From contig CM033745.1 of NCBI GenBank assembly GCA_019671005.1, positions 43,953,241 through 44,017,240 on the forward strand: 64,000 nt of DNA, in the 5' to 3' direction. This stretch comes from Hibiscus mutabilis (Eukaryota; Streptophyta; Magnoliopsida; Malvales; Malvaceae). Shown here in pieces: positions 45,110 to 56,598 of this stretch. The notes under the pieces were generated by a model that was given only the letters and a program-made list of their open reading frames with translations, was not told the origin of the DNA and made no database searches. Made by a program: the position numbers and the translations under genes. Numbering within the stretch: position 1 is the first letter of the stretch; every line of letters begins with the position of its first letter.

Positions 45110-47980
45110 TCCGATTGATGTCGCTCCTTAATAATGTAAATTGGGAATTATAAGAAATATTTGATCCAAGAAAGTGTGATGAACTAGCAAATTGGAATCT
45201 TGGAAGGAATCAAGAGTAGTAACAATAAGGTTAATGATAACCTTTCGGATAAATCGGAACAAGAAAGGGGCACTGGTACAACAAGAAGTGCTTGTGCCTG
45301 ATTAAGGAACTAAAAAGTTCAGAAACACCTAAATTAAAAGGAAAAACAGATTAAGGTCGAGTGATTGTTGATTTATAACTAAATGATCTAAGGATTACAC
45401 TTGATGGATTCCATTGTTTGGATACCGAGAAATTGGATGGAGCTTTTTTGTTGCTCTTAGATTTAAGCTAGATTAGAAAACCATCTGAATTTGCTTCATA
45501 GCCATGATTGCACATATCAGTCCGAGTTTATAACATCAGGACTGATAAAGATTGGGAGGATTCAAAAATCATAGAAGGTACATCTCATCTTTTTGGATAA
45601 ACCTGTACTGATGTTGATGGGTCCTAGCTTTACACATTCGTATATAAGTACAAAGTTGAGTGGTGAACGAGATATCCTTTTAGGACCCATTTTAAGTAAT
45701 ACATCGGTCACGAGTTTGTTGGGTTGTAATGTAAGGGTGAGCTAAACATGTGGAATTGTTCAATAAAAACATAAGAAATAGAGTTCCCAATAAATTTAAT
45801 GGAATTATCTTTTGAGGAGTATAAGATGATTGTGGGCATGAATTGGTTACCTTCCTATCATGTCATGATGAATTGTCGTATAAAATGATTAATATTGAAA
45901 ACATGGAAGGCACAAAAATAGTAGTAGTTGATAAAAGGGTAAATCCCTTTTCTAATGTAATTTCAGTTTTTTATTAAGGAAATTGTTGTTATAAGGTTGT
46001 TAAGTTTTCTTAGCAAATGTAGTGGATACTCAGGCTGTTGAAGTTAATTTGGAAAATAACTTGACTGTCCAAAAATATCCGGATGTATTCCTAGATGGGT
46101 TGCTCAGAATTTCCTCTAGATTGAGAGGTGAAATTCAAAATAAAGATGTTACCAGGCATTGCGCCTAAATTAATGGCCCCGTATAAAATGGCTTTGACCG
46201 AACTTCGAGATATAAGGGTACAAATTGCAAGGAATGTTAGGTCAATGTTTTATAAAGTCAAGTGTGTCATCTTGAGGGCACACCAGTGTTAATTGTGAAA
46301 GAGAAAGACTGATTTCCATCAACTCAAGAAGGTAATAGTAAAGAATAAATATCTTCTTCCGAAGATTGATGATCTTTTAATCAGTTAAAAAAAGAAAAAG
46401 AAAGAAAAAAAAATTCTAAAGAAAACTTTTTGGACTCGGTATGAATACTATGAATTCTTGATGATACCTAAGACATTTATAAGCCTAATGAACCAAGTAT
46501 TCTAATTTTTCTTGGACCAATTTTTGGTAGAGTTCATTGAGTATATTTTGGTCTATTCGAAGGAAAAAGGAAGAATAAGATGCCCATTTTTGCATTGTTC
46601 TTCAGACCTTTTGAGAAAAGAAGCTATATGCTAATTTGTTAAAGTGTGAATTTGGTTGTCAAAAGTTGTTTTATTAGTTATGTGGATTTGGCAGTGGGAA
46701 TAAGAGTAGACCCCAAGAAAGTACAAATTATAGTTGAATGGAAACCTCTAAAGAATGTTTTAGAGGCTCAGAATTTCTTGATGATTGCCTCCTCATTGAC
46801 CAAGCTATTGAGGAAAGAAATGCCATTCAGTTGAATAGATCAATGCTAAGAAATTTTTGAGACATTAAAGGAGATCTTAATAGAAGCCACAATACCAGTA
46901 CAACCAGAATCGGGTAAAGATTGTGTGGTGTATAGCAATGCTTCGCATAACGGTTTGGGATGTGTACTTATGCAAGAAGGAAAAGTAATGCCCTATGCTT
47001 GAGACAACTTAAGATATATGAGATAAATTACCTTACTTAGGATTTGGAGCTAACAATGGTTGTATTTGATTTAAAAGATATAACATTATTATTCATACAG
47101 TGAACGATGCTATATTTATATAGGTTATAAAAGTTTAAAGTATATTCTTACTAAAGAAGAGTTAAACTTGATGTAAAGAAGTTGGATTGAGCTTTTTAAT
47201 AATTATGATATGGTCATTGACTATCATCCAGAAAAAAAGCTAATGTGATAGCTGACGCTCTTAGTCGAAAGACAATTGTTGCCTTAAGAGCTATGAATGC
47301 AAGATTGGCATTCAAAGAAGATGGTGTTTTGATTGTCATGTTAAGAATAAAATTTACCATATTGGATTAAATAAGATATCTTTAAAGAAAGGATGAGAAA
47401 TGTTGTCAAGGTTAAAATAAGTGGAAAAGAGTGAAACTGAAATCTTGGAAGTTAGGTTTGATAGATATTTGTATTATCAGGGAAAAATTTCTATCTCAAT
47501 GATGGAAACTATATGTTTACCCTAAAAGAAAAGGATATTTAATATGAAGTTAAGGATAAAGTATTCCTTAAAAGTTTGACCTTGGAAGAAGGTGTTATGG
47601 TTTAGACAAAAGGAAAGTTGAGTTCAAATTTTATTGGGCTATAAGAAATTGTGAAAGGAGTTAGTCTGATAGTTAAGCATAATAGTTAGCTTTATATTTG
47701 GAAATGAACAAGATTCATAATGTATCGATGCTTTGGAAATATTGATTAGACCCCTCATATGTTGTTACTCTGGAGAAAATAAAGATTCAGCCGGATTTAA
47801 GCTATGAATAAGAACTGGTAAAGATCCTAGCGCATGGAATCAAAAAACTAAGAAAACAAGACAATCCCATTTTTTAAAAGTTCTTTGACAAAATTCACAA
47901 GGTTAAAGGAACGAATTGAGAGAAATAAGAAGAAAATATAAGAAAATAGTTTCCACACCTTTTGAATCAGGTGCGTGTTG
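45110..47980 (+). pseudogene. Gypsy family H gag-pol remains
   Basis: This is heavily decayed. Recognisable parts in order are a protease end (MELSFEEYKMIVGMNWL, about 45800-45850), the RT tail (LYANLLKCEFG, about 46628-46660, then TKLLRKEMPFS near 46800), RNase H (CVVYSNASHNGLGCVLMQ, about 46920-46975, with Asp changed to Asn in the YSD site), the tether (NVIADALSRK, 47244-47272), and the integrase end (KIHNVSMLWKYWLDP near 47710, QPDLSYE near 47790). Gag is not recognisable and the integrase core is missing. The internal region is only 3.0 kb, so large deletions have occurred. It is non-functional. Confidence 0.85.
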
Positions 47981-48001
47981 AAAATTCAAGGACGAATTTT
48001 C

Positions 48002-48016
48002 TTAAGGGGATAGAAT
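48002..48016 (+). other. Polypurine tract of family H
   Basis: TTAAGGGGATAGAAT lies right before the 3' LTR start TGTAATACCCC at 48017. Confidence 0.85.
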
Positions 48017-49683
48017 TGTAATACCCCAAAATTTACTAAGTTGATTAAGTGTCATTTAGTACTAAGATAATAGCTTAAAAGCTAACTTAGTGACTAAAAT
48101 GACAAAAATGCGAAAGTTGGGATTTCTTTAATTATGGGTTTTGGAAAGGAAATTTCTAAGGTTTAAAGGTCTCATGTGATAGAGAGAGAATTGAATAAGT
48201 TATTTTTCAAGTTTGGTTGAATTCCAAGAAAAATTGGAATAGGAATTGAAGTTTAAAAAGGTAGAGGCCAAAATGTAAATTTTGAAAATTTTATGCCCAA
48301 AGTATAAACTTTGGAAAAGTTTGGGGACTAAAGTTGTAATTTCCCAAAAGTTAAGGGTTTTTTTTCATAAATAAATAGATCACCTAAGGGTGTGAATCGA
48401 ATGCGGAATTATTGGTTCGATCTGATACTTCGATTATTGGGAAAATCGCAATTAAAGTTTAAGTGGAATTCGAATACCCGAACCGAACTGAAAATTTTGA
48501 AAATTTTCCATATGATAGAGAAAGGTTATAAAAGTCATTTCCAAGTGTTGGAAATATTTTTAGTTCAATTCAAGATGAATCCTACAATTTATTTCTAAGT
48601 AAAGGATTATTTATCGGTATATTGGATCGAATGGAAATTTTGGAGACTGATTCAAAAGCTATGGAAAAGTCATAAATGTTATTTTCAGAATATTTTATTA
48701 TATTTGGTTGGATTCCAACTAGATTTAGTTGAATTTTTACAAGAATGGCAAACTAGTAAATAAAAACTAGTTGGAGGGAAAATTGGTCATTTGGCCCTAA
48801 TAGCAATTTTGAAATATTTAAAAAGTTATAAGGGAAATTTTGGAAAGAGAAAATGGAAGATTAAATCTTGGCCCTTGATTGATGATAAAATCAATCTCAA
48901 CCATTGGATAAAAGGGCAAAATTGTAATTTCACTATTAAATGAATTTAATATTCATTTAATTGATACATGTGTAAAATAATGGTGAAAAGATGAAGATTT
49001 TGTTCATCTTTTCCAGCCAAAAACGTGAGGTCTAGGGAAAGAAAGAGAAAAAATTTTCCAAGCTCGATTCAAGCCCCGAAACTCGATTTTCAGGTAATCT
49101 CTTCAAATACAAAGTTGTTCTACTCTTCAAGCTCAATCTTTTGATATCAATAATTCATGGAATCCATGCTTGATTGATGAGAATTTACATGAGAAAGAAA
49201 TTAGGGTTTATGGATCAAATTGGGGCTTTTGAGATTTTATGATTCCATGATTGAATTCAAGTTGAAATCAAGCTAGTATGATGTTAAAATCATGATATTG
49301 AGTTGGGATTTAAGATTTACATGTTTTGATTATTATGAAGATGATTAGGGTTTATGGATTCAAGTTTAATTTAGGGTTTCTAATGTTGAAATAACGATCT
49401 AGTAAGCTTGAATTGTTGTTTGGAAGCAAAACCCTAAGTTAAATTGTGTAGTGACCGTTTCGGAAACTTGAAAAGTTGAAGGAACAAATTTTAATTTTTA
49501 GAATTTGGAGTGTATTTGTGTTATTAATGATGTTAGAGATAAGAAAATGAATGCCAAATTGATGTTGAATTGAATTAGTGACCATTTTGAAAATTTGTCA
49601 AAGTTAAGTGACCAAATCGAAATTGAAGTTTTGTATGGGGGTTAAATCTGATTTTTAGTTGTAATGATGGAATTAAGGTAGTA
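48017..49683 (+). mobile_element. 3' LTR of family H, truncated
   Basis: It matches 41017-42680 almost base for base and stops after GGAATTAAGGTAGTA at 49683. Beyond that point the sequence is family A gag on the minus strand. Confidence 0.92.
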
Positions 49684-49930
49684 CAACAACATGAGGAGGA
49701 ATAGGATGGTTTTGTTTCAAAGCAGTTACAAGAAGATTGAACATCTCCTTCATGCTCAAGAGACATTCCTACTGCACAAGATTTATAGCAGGAGCTTCAT
49801 GTTGAGCAGCAGCTTGGGCTCGGGGTTGAGCTTGTTATTGTGGAAGATTCTATTCTATCCTCACACTATCTCCTTCATTCGAGGAGCCTTCAGGACTTTC
49901 ATCGTCCCGACCAAGTCTCGTTTCAGACAT
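49684..49930 (-). pseudogene. Family A gag N-terminus, truncated
   Basis: The minus strand from Met at 49930 reads MSETRLGRDDESPEGSSNEG, then DSVRIE, QAQPRAQAAAQHEAPAINLV and MKEMFNLLVTALKQNHP. This resembles the start of plant gypsy gag, with an acidic and Gln/Ala-rich head followed by the first helix. TAG and other stops interrupt it. It is cut at 49684 by the junction with the family H LTR. It shows that family A is a gag-bearing gypsy family. Confidence 0.75.
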
Positions 49931-50067
49931 TCTACGTTCAAATAGAACAATTAGGAATTTAGTTTAGTTAAGCAAAGGCACAAGCTATACAGTACAAGTC
50001 TCCTAGGTGGCACAAGTATCTTATATGATGCAAGAGAGCCTGGTTTAGTCCTAGAACCGACTAAAAA

Positions 50068-50080
50068 GCTCTGATTACCA
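50068..50080 (-). other. Primer-binding site of family A (one extra base)
   Basis: The minus strand reads TGGTAATCAGAGC, the iMet site with one inserted A, six bases after the LTR end at 50087. Confidence 0.8.
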
Positions 50081-50086
50081 AATAAA

Positions 50087-53000
50087 TGTAACACCACCTA
50101 CCTCGGATTAGTAGAAACCTGGCTCAAAAGCGTTACCAAGCAAGGGCAAGGCAATACAATACAAGAACAAGGCAAGGATTGATAAACTCAATCCTATTAG
50201 ATGAGTTACTTAACTAGAAAGCAACCAATCATGCTTACTTAAGAAACAAGCAAACTCAAATTTGATTTCAAGACATTATAGGGCATTCGTATAAGCTATT
50301 AAGTTCTTCCTTTCATGCATACATTATATGTTACTATTTTCATGATTCACTTAACTTCATGTTATACCATAGTCATTTGAAATACTAAGTGTGCAACATA
50401 CTTCCATTTCATTTCAATGTTCCTTAGTTTGATACATATAACATCTCATCCATAAATTACTAAACATGATTGTTGAACATACAATTGCATGTGACTTGAT
50501 TTCAAACAAGCCAAATTCCAAGCCTATACATTCGGAAAATTCACTATACAAATACACAAAACACATACAACAAGGTATATTCACACACAAGAGACCATAT
50601 AGTTTCCAAGGCATTAAAATGGCTCATTATAACTAGATCAATCACTTGATCATTCCAATTATATTCATGTATGTGCAGAAAATCCTCTCCATTACATGTA
50701 ATCTAAGTTCAATACAAACTTGTTTCACATTTGTTAATCAAGATCATAACGTAGTAGGCCCATTCAAGAGCACACATATATATACAAGTTTCAAGAATTC
50801 CAAAATGCATGATCAAGATAAACTATATACAAACTAGTGCCACCAATCTAGGAGATATACAAAACAAGGATGAAACCATAATTATGCAATGGTAGTGTCT
50901 TGCATCGAGCTCAAGGTACCAGGATTCAGAATCAAGCTATGAACAAATCTTTTATCCTCTAGGTTTGGAAGAATGAAACAAGAGTTATAAGTACAAGAAT
51001 GTACTTAGTGAGGTAGTAACTAGTTCTAACCATTTGTCATATCCAATTAAGTGTCAATTAAACAAGAATGACCCTAGCTAAGGATTTCAAGCTTTAGAAT
51101 AATCCTAACTAAGGATTTCAAGCATTAAGCTAGTATAGATACAAGAAACATGGAATCATACTTCATGTTTTCATATCAAGAATCAAGCACATCATGCTTA
51201 CATAACAAGTAATCAAGTAAGTCATGCTTACATGACAAGTAATATACAATTCATGGCTTTCATGTCAAGTCTCTAACCAACTGTTGCCACAAGATGCACC
51301 GTAGTGCTGGTCAACCCTCCTACTTTCGCCAAATAGGGGCCTTAGCCCTGGACCGTAGTCCACCCTAACACAATGAGCTCTAGACTCTAAGGCATGCCCT
51401 CCTACCTAGTCCAATTAGCTACCAACGTTGTTCGATTATAGCCATTTATACAAGCATTTCAAGTCCAATATCATGTCAAGCAAGTTCATTTCATACTAGG
51501 CCCTTAGGCCAAATGAGACATAGGTCATATATCATGTAGTTCTCGTGATTTCATTCCATCAAGTGGGATAACATTACAAGCAATTCCTTTAAGCATTTGA
51601 TCATATGCCACATGACACATACAAGCACCAATGTTACCACTTAAACATTCTTAACAATCAAAACATACATGAATTCAAGGATTTGATCAAGTTTCATGCA
51701 TTACTTTAATCATTCGTCCCTTACAGATCAAGATCATAGTAAGTCAATTGACAATTCAAGAATTTAGACATGCTTGCTATAGTTAGGACCTAGTTCTAAC
51801 TCTCAAGTAAACTACACTCACAATACTCCAAGCTTAACTAGTCTTGGATCCACACTCCTTTTTTCTTAGCTTTAGGATGTTCCACCCTTTCCTCATCCAC
51901 CAAGTTCACTCCTGTTTCCAACACATTACACAAGTTATACATGTTAAAACAAGTTCACATAATCATTCAATCAAGGCAATGTTACAAGTACATAACATAT
52001 ACAAATCTGGTGGCATGTTCATATACATTCTTTACTATACATAACTACACTTATCTATACTTTAGTTCATGTAAAACAGGGTAGTAACCATTGTCCCAAA
52101 ACTGTTGACAAAACAGCTTTCAAGCTGCCACAAAACAGTGAACAATTACCTAAACTGTTGTTACTAGGCAGCATGTACTCTATTCACTTAAACATGCATA
52201 TCTTTTATTTCGTACGTTGGAATTTCAATTGGTTTACACTGTTGGAAAGCTAAATTAACTGTCTTTCTAAACATATAGGCCTTTCATTTTAGTTCTTTGC
52301 CAATTAATATAGTTTTTAACTTAAAATCAGGGAAATTTACAACACTGGATAGTTTGCACTCTCCTTAGTGTTTCTTTTCTACAATTCATTCTACAATCCA
52401 GAATTCAGTTCAGTTTTCTCCTAAAGATTTTACTTATGTCAAGACATTGTCCATAAAATTTCAAGCCTTAAATTCCCTTTATACAATTTATGGAAATTTT
52501 TCAAAGTTACTGCCTAGAATAGAGTATTCTGGGCAGATTACACTAGGTTGAGTTTCTAGTATCATAACTCATTTTAACAAGGTTATATCATTGTAATTCA
52601 ATTAATTTTCATGTTCTTACATGTCTAGGTCAGTCTAATTCACCTAGCAATGTGCTTAAAATAGGGCATTATCATGTTAAATTCAATTTGATCTATTTGA
52701 TCAACATTATACTTCTAATTCTCCATTTAAGCAGTCCATTACCTAGTTTTAGCTAATCCAATTATGTGCATTCATTTTCCAGCAACTTATTTACTGTATT
52801 CAATCCTCAGTTCATCTACCAACATGATCAAAATAGGGCTTTACATTCAATTAGCATGCTTCAACATTTTCACTAGTAAAACAGTCCCTAATCAAACTAT
52901 TTTCAACCATGTACGCTCTCATTAGCAATTTAGCTACTAGAATTTACAATTTCAAGCTCTATTAGAAGTTAACATGATCCTAACATACATAACAATCATC

Positions 53001-53525
53001 CGAATCAATCTAGGCAACAAGAACATCATCATTTCAAGATTAAAACATTTTATAACATGTAGAAATCAAGCATTATACCTTCTGCAAGGTAATTTGATCA
53101 AAGATAAATCAAGAGACTTGAATTGAAGGTGATGTATGAAGCTTTCTCTCCCTTCCTTTCTCTCTCAACACTCGGCTATGGTGATAATTTTGGGAGGAAG
53201 ATGATGAATTTTTGTTCATTATTCCCTCAAGGCTACCGTAAGTCATCTACTCACATGGCTCACGTTCTCATAAATTGAAAACATGTGTCAAGGCCTTTAA
53301 TTTTCACTCAATTTGCATGCAAACTTTATAGCTTTGTATGTTCACAATTTCATCCTTCCATTTAAGCCTTATAACTTTAATTTCAATTCAATTTGGTTCT
53401 AATTTCACTTATTCGATCTTAAGGATGGCTAATGTTCTTCCTTCTTTAATTTGATTAGCTCATAATTCAATTAGCCAATAGTTTAGACAGTGGTAACATT
53501 CCTAGGCCAATTTTAGGTTGTTACA
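50087..53525 (-). mobile_element. 5' LTR of family A element, minus orientation
   Basis: On the minus strand it starts TGTAACAACC at 53525 and ends GGTGTTACA at 50087, 3439 bp. It matches 17459-20962. The primer site and gag start follow it on the minus strand, which identifies it as a 5' LTR. It lies inside a family C LTR on the 53526 side. No target duplication is expected, because the other end is lost. Confidence 0.92.
51270..51410 (-). other. Conserved mid-LTR block (family A copy 3)
   Basis: The minus strand shows GCATGCCTTAGAGTCTAGAG, GTGGACTACGGTCC, GGCGAAAGTAGGAGGG and GGCAACAGTTGGTTAG in order, as in the solo LTR at 19640. Confidence 0.8.
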
Positions 53526-53900
53526 TTTTGGTCCCTAGATTTTATGTATGCAATTGTATGAGTTTGATTATCATTTTAAGATGAAATTTGATAAGAAAAC
53601 ATGTAATTTGACTAACTGAGGAATGGTAAATTTAAAACTAGTTAAGTCCTTTTAATTTTTTGGATATGCAATTTAGTCCCTAAATTCCATTGCGCGTAAT
53701 TGGATGTCTAGTTGACGCCCGATTTAGTTGAGTTTTCACCCCTGCCAACATGGACACCTTAGGTTATAATGTTGTATCTAGATAAGATAAAAAGAAATAA
53801 TGGACACCGGTTTAGTTAATTGTTCAAGGTTTTATTTCGGCAAAACCCAATGTAACTCGATCGGTTCAGTCTGGCGTCTAGGCCAGGTCGAGGGGCTAAA
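53526..53900 (+). mobile_element. 3' end of a family C LTR (plus)
   Basis: It matches 61970-62342 (ATTTAGTCCCTAAATT, GTTGAGTTTTCACCC, TATCTAGATAAGATAAAA). The expected GGTTACA end is GGCTAAA. The 5' part was removed or displaced by the family A element. Confidence 0.85.
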
Positions 53901-53905
53901 TTTGG

Positions 53906-53917
53906 TGGTATTAGAGC
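53906..53917 (+). other. Primer-binding site (family C)
   Basis: TGGTATTAGAGC is one C-to-T change from the iMet site. Confidence 0.85.
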
Positions 53918-54179
53918 CAGGTTTACGATAAGTGAGATGAGGTTATGATTGTTAGAATGTTGTTGTTAATTGATTACTGTTGTTTGCTATGTACGATGAT
54001 TGTTATATGTACGTTGACTGTTATATGCCATGTTGGGGGATATTTTGTGGGACACATTGCCTTATTACTAAAGTCTGAAATGTTTTGATTTGAAATGGAA
54101 GTCCTAGATCTTCACTTGAACCTGGACTAACTATTTTTGTTTTAGTGTAATTATCATGCCTTAGATATTTTACCATGAT

Positions 54180-55437
54180 GGGACCAAAGAGAGAATTGAG
54201 ATCTAGCATGGTTGCTGTTGCCGTTGGTTGGGGAAATTAGGATGATGTTATACCACCTAGAGGTTTGCCACCTCCTTCGCCTAATCCACCTGTAGGAGTG
54301 GAGCAAGCACCATTTGCACCAGCTGGGCTAGTGTTGGGTGATATGGCGCATTTGATACAAGTAATGATTGGAGCTTTTTAAGCTGTTATTGCTGGAGCGC
54401 ATGTGCCTGCGCCAATTGCTGGGCAAACGTGGTTGCTGTTGGAACGTTTGCATAGCTTGGCAGGAGTTGAGTATAGAGGGTTGGATTTTGGTACAAGTAG
54501 GGTGCAATGATGCCCACAAGCTTGGATGTGATATATCTATGTTGCAAGGAGATACATATAGTTGGTGGACGACTGTGATCACGTGTATGAAACCCAATGA
54601 TATGGATTGGGAGTTCTTTCGAGTTGCCTTTCAGAAGAAGTATGTGGGAGTTAGATACTTGGATGGAAAGGTATATGAGTTCATGGCCTTGGTTTAGGGC
54701 GTTATGTCTGTGGCAGAGTATGAGGTTCAGTTTGTTCAGTTGAGCTAGTATGCTCATGAACTAGTACCAGATGAAAGGCATCTCTGTGATCGATTTCATT
54801 ACAGATTGGTACAAGATGTTAAGACATACATGTTGGCTTCTATCTACACTGATTTCAACGTGTTGGTTACATGGGTGAAGGACATTAAGCTGAACCTGGG
54901 TTTATCAGTTCATGTAGGAGGTTATGGCTCTAGAAAGAGAGTTACAAACTCTGGTTTTGGTGGTGGTCAATTTAAGAAGGAGCGTGATAAGAGGTATCAC
55001 CATGATTTAAGACGTAGTAGAGGTAGTGCTGGGCGAGGATCAGAGTGTTAGGGTACCCAGGCTAGAGCAGTACATAATACTTGTTAGGTTTATGGATCGC
55101 GTGATCACGTGAGGCAAGATTGTCCATGTTTGGCTCATAGAGAACATGCTTCTACGGTTGTTGTTGCTAACTCTTGTTAGAGTTGTGGATCGAGCGATCA
55201 TTTGAGACATGATTGTTCGTTGTTGGTGGGTGGTGAACAGGCCAGGGCACCTGCGGTTGCACCACAAAGAGGTTGTGGTCATGTTCGGGGACAGTTTTAG
55301 CGAAAGGATGAGGGTTCAAAGACGGTGGCTTATACCATTGCAATTCAACTAGAGGGTGGTGGTCCTGCGAGGGTGTATGCACATCGCGAGGGAAGTAATG
55401 ACACCAACATGATTGCAAGTACATTTATATTGTAATC
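54180..55437 (+). pseudogene. Gypsy family C gag with two zinc knuckles
   Basis: It starts MGPKRELRSSMVAVAVGWGN and has a Pro-rich head (PPRGLPPPSPNPP). The retrotransposon gag domain follows: LGCDISMLQGDTYSWWTTV, WEFFRVAFQKKYVG, YEFMALV, SVAEYEVQFVQLS. After a basic Gly/Arg stretch come two CCHC-type knuckles, C*VYGSRDHVRQDC (about 55080) and C*SCGSSDHLRHDC (about 55177). In both, the position after the first Cys is TAG, and the first knuckle has Tyr in place of the second Cys. Stops and frameshifts are frequent. A sister copy lies at 62597-63477. Confidence 0.9.
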
Positions 55438-55800
55438 TTTGTCATTGTTTTATTTGGTGGATTCTGGTTCTACTTATTCATATATTTCGTGTGAGCATGC
55501 ACATTTTCTTAATATACCTATAGAAGCGTTGGATATGGGTATGCATGTAACTAGTTCTTTCAGTGAGACAATGGTTACGAGAAGGTTGTTTAGGAGATAT
55601 CCTTTGACTATTCAAGGTCATGTGTTTGTGGTTGATTTGATGAAGTTTCCATTTCACGAATTTGATATAATCTTGGGCATGGATTGGTTGTCTGAGCATA
55701 GAGTTGTTGTTGATTTTGAAACCAAGCGAGTTTTCGTTAAACTTGATAATGATTATGAAGTGGTAGTTGTGGGGGGAAAATGCTAAGTTCTTGCCCAAAG
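55438..55800 (+). pseudogene. Family C aspartic protease
   Basis: The frame reads LFYLVDSGSTYSYISCEHA, then GHVFVVDLMKFPFHEFDII, LGMDWLSEHRVVVDFETKRV. DSG is the retroviral-type aspartic protease active site, and the FDIILGMDWL motif is the usual second landmark. It stays open for 115 codons from 55439, so it is the best-preserved domain in this element. It is followed by a stop and frame loss after GGKC at 55786. Confidence 0.88.
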
Positions 55801-56009
55801 TTGTTTTGGCTCTGGAAGCGAGTCATTTGATGGATGTAAGGCGTCAGGCATTCTTAGCCAATTTTATGAATTCGGGATCAAATAAGGTGCGTGTTCAGGA
55901 CATTTGTATGGTATATGAGTTTCCGGGTGTTTTTCAGAGGAGTTGTCAGGTTTGCCATCAAATAGAGAGGTCGAGTTTGGCATTGAGTTGCATGCAAATA
56001 CAGCTCTAG

Positions 56010-56598
56010 TGTTTATTGGTCCCTATCGTATGGCACCGAAGGAGTTCAAGGAGTTAATGATGCAACTTTAGGAGTTGCTTGATCAAGCGTTTATCAAGCC
56101 TAATATTTCATTGTCGGGTGCGTCGGTGTTGTTTGTGAAAAAGAAAGATGGCACGATGCAGATGTACATTGATTATCGGTAACTAAACAAGTTGACGATT
56201 AAGAAGAAGTATCCCTCGCTATAGATTGATAATTTGTTTGATCAGTTTAGAGGTGCTTTTCTAAGATTGATTTAAGGTCTGGGTATTATCAGTTGAAAGT
56301 AAAGGATGTGGATGTGCCTTAGACTGACTTTCGTACGAGGTATGAGCATTATGAGTTTTTAGTGATGCCATTTGGTTGACCAATGTGCCGGCCGCGTTCA
56401 TGGATATGATGAATCATGAGTTTTTAGACCAATTCATGGTTGTGTTTATTGTTGATATTCCTGTGTACTCTCGAACTGGGGAGAATCATGATAGACACTT
56501 GCGGATTGTGCTTCAGGTATTGTTGGATAATCAGTTGTATGCTTAGTTGAGCAAGTGTGAGTTTTGGCTTAGGGAGGTTGTTTTCCTCGGGCATGTTA
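56010..56598 (+). pseudogene. Family C reverse transcriptase, truncated
   Basis: YRMAPKEFKELMMQL, LLDQAFIKPNISLSGASVLF, VKKKDGTMQMYIDYR, LNKLTIKKKYPS, VPAAFMDMMN, FMVVFIVDIPVYSRTGENH and LSKCEFWLREVVFLGHVM are seen, with several frame changes. The catalytic FIDD motif reads FIVD, so the enzyme would be dead even with the frame intact. It is cut at 56598 by a reversed family C LTR. Confidence 0.9.

Noticed and set aside
49691..49945. 84-codon plus-strand frame
   Set aside because: The minus strand of the same interval reads as the N-terminus of gypsy gag directly downstream of an LTR and primer site.
54328..55798. Several 80-120-codon minus-strand frames
   Set aside because: All are antisense to the family C gag and protease, which have clear motifs on the plus strand.
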